The notes under the pieces: model-generated
Databases searched by the model: none
What the model saw: only the letters and a program-made list of their open reading frames with translations
Told to the model about the DNA's origin: nothing
Part shown: one piece after another, positions 41,205 to 41,308 of the stretch
How positions within the stretch are numbered: the stretch's first letter is position 1
Layout: each line of letters starts with the position of its first letter
Translations under genes and position numbers: made by a program
Origin: Lentisphaerota bacterium
Lineage (GTDB): Bacteria > Verrucomicrobiota > Lentisphaeria > Victivallales > Victivallaceae
Length of the DNA: 41,308 bases
Reading direction: 5' to 3'
Assembly (NCBI GenBank): GCA_015061775.1
Contig: SUVY01000019.1
Span: forward strand, 1 to 41,308

Positions 41205-41234
41205 ATGAGAGACACAAGAGGTCTCTCATTTTTT
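41205..41234 (+). terminator. Hairpin with T-tract (terminator repeat, right copy)
   Basis: The stem ATGAGAGAC/GTCTCTCAT (41205-41213 and 41221-41229) with loop ACAAGAG, followed by six Ts, repeats the left-edge terminator at 303-349, including its upstream AAGATATT. The outer stem is lost on the 3' side here. Nothing was recognised from 41235 to the end. Confidence 0.6.
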
Positions 41235-41308
41235 ATGCCTGAAAAACAAAAAGTGGTTTGCCTCTTGATAAAAATGGATTTATGTTAAATCCGAGAACAA
41301 ACCGAAGT

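Noticed and set aside
1-41308. The repeats at both ends as boundaries of one 41 kb mobile element
   Set aside because: They are short terminator and palindromic sequences also found inside the window; no integrase, transposase or target duplication was seen.

Overview
The window is a piece of a bacterial chromosome with compact, mostly operonic genes, Shine-Dalgarno sites and TTGACA/TATAAT-type promoters. No rRNA, tRNA, phage or transposase gene was seen. The best guess for the source is a Lentisphaerota/Victivallales-like member of the PVC group. This is inferred from the giant beta-helix plus FG-GAP/VCBS proteins, the alpha-L-rhamnosidase-like enzyme and the general gene style; no marker gene here proves it.

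Layout. 1-498: a cluster of near-perfect hairpins, a terminator and the first copy of a palindromic repeat. 499-1692 (-): a PLP aminotransferase with its own promoter. 1948-20522 (-): an apparent 18 kb transcription unit of an 80-residue protein, a small gene that looks frameshifted, and two giant paralogous proteins (3023 and 2809 residues). Both giants are built from beta-helix modules, two Ig-like domains and a C-terminal FG-GAP-type propeller, and neither has a signal peptide. 20695-23938 (+): a small zinc-finger membrane protein and a GH78-like protein. 24045-26280 (+): class II aldolase, an unknown membrane protein and rsmG. 26429-29055 (-): M42 peptidase followed by a 59-residue tail-anchored peptide that overlaps its stop codon, then a separate promoter driving a stand-alone receiver, an HNH nuclease and a LexA-like regulator whose catalytic serine appears to be cysteine. 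29239-31416 (+): a two-domain glycosyltransferase. 31403-34319: two divergent MATE transporters. 34389-37774 (+): three exported TPR proteins and a SanA/DUF218 protein. 37909-40306 (-): a large DUF2079-like membrane protein, perhaps preceded by a 46-residue ORF. 40390-41308: a dyad, a candidate small RNA with promoter and terminator, a small lipoprotein, and a decayed repeat copy.

Two signals stand out. The first is the giant-protein unit, which looks like a surface or secreted adhesin system with two small leading proteins; how it is exported is not visible here. The second is a roughly 100 bp palindromic element present in four copies. Three of them lie just 3' of genes in the same orientation, and their arms differ between copies yet stay perfectly self-complementary. 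Functions are inferred from sequence motifs read by eye; no database search was run.
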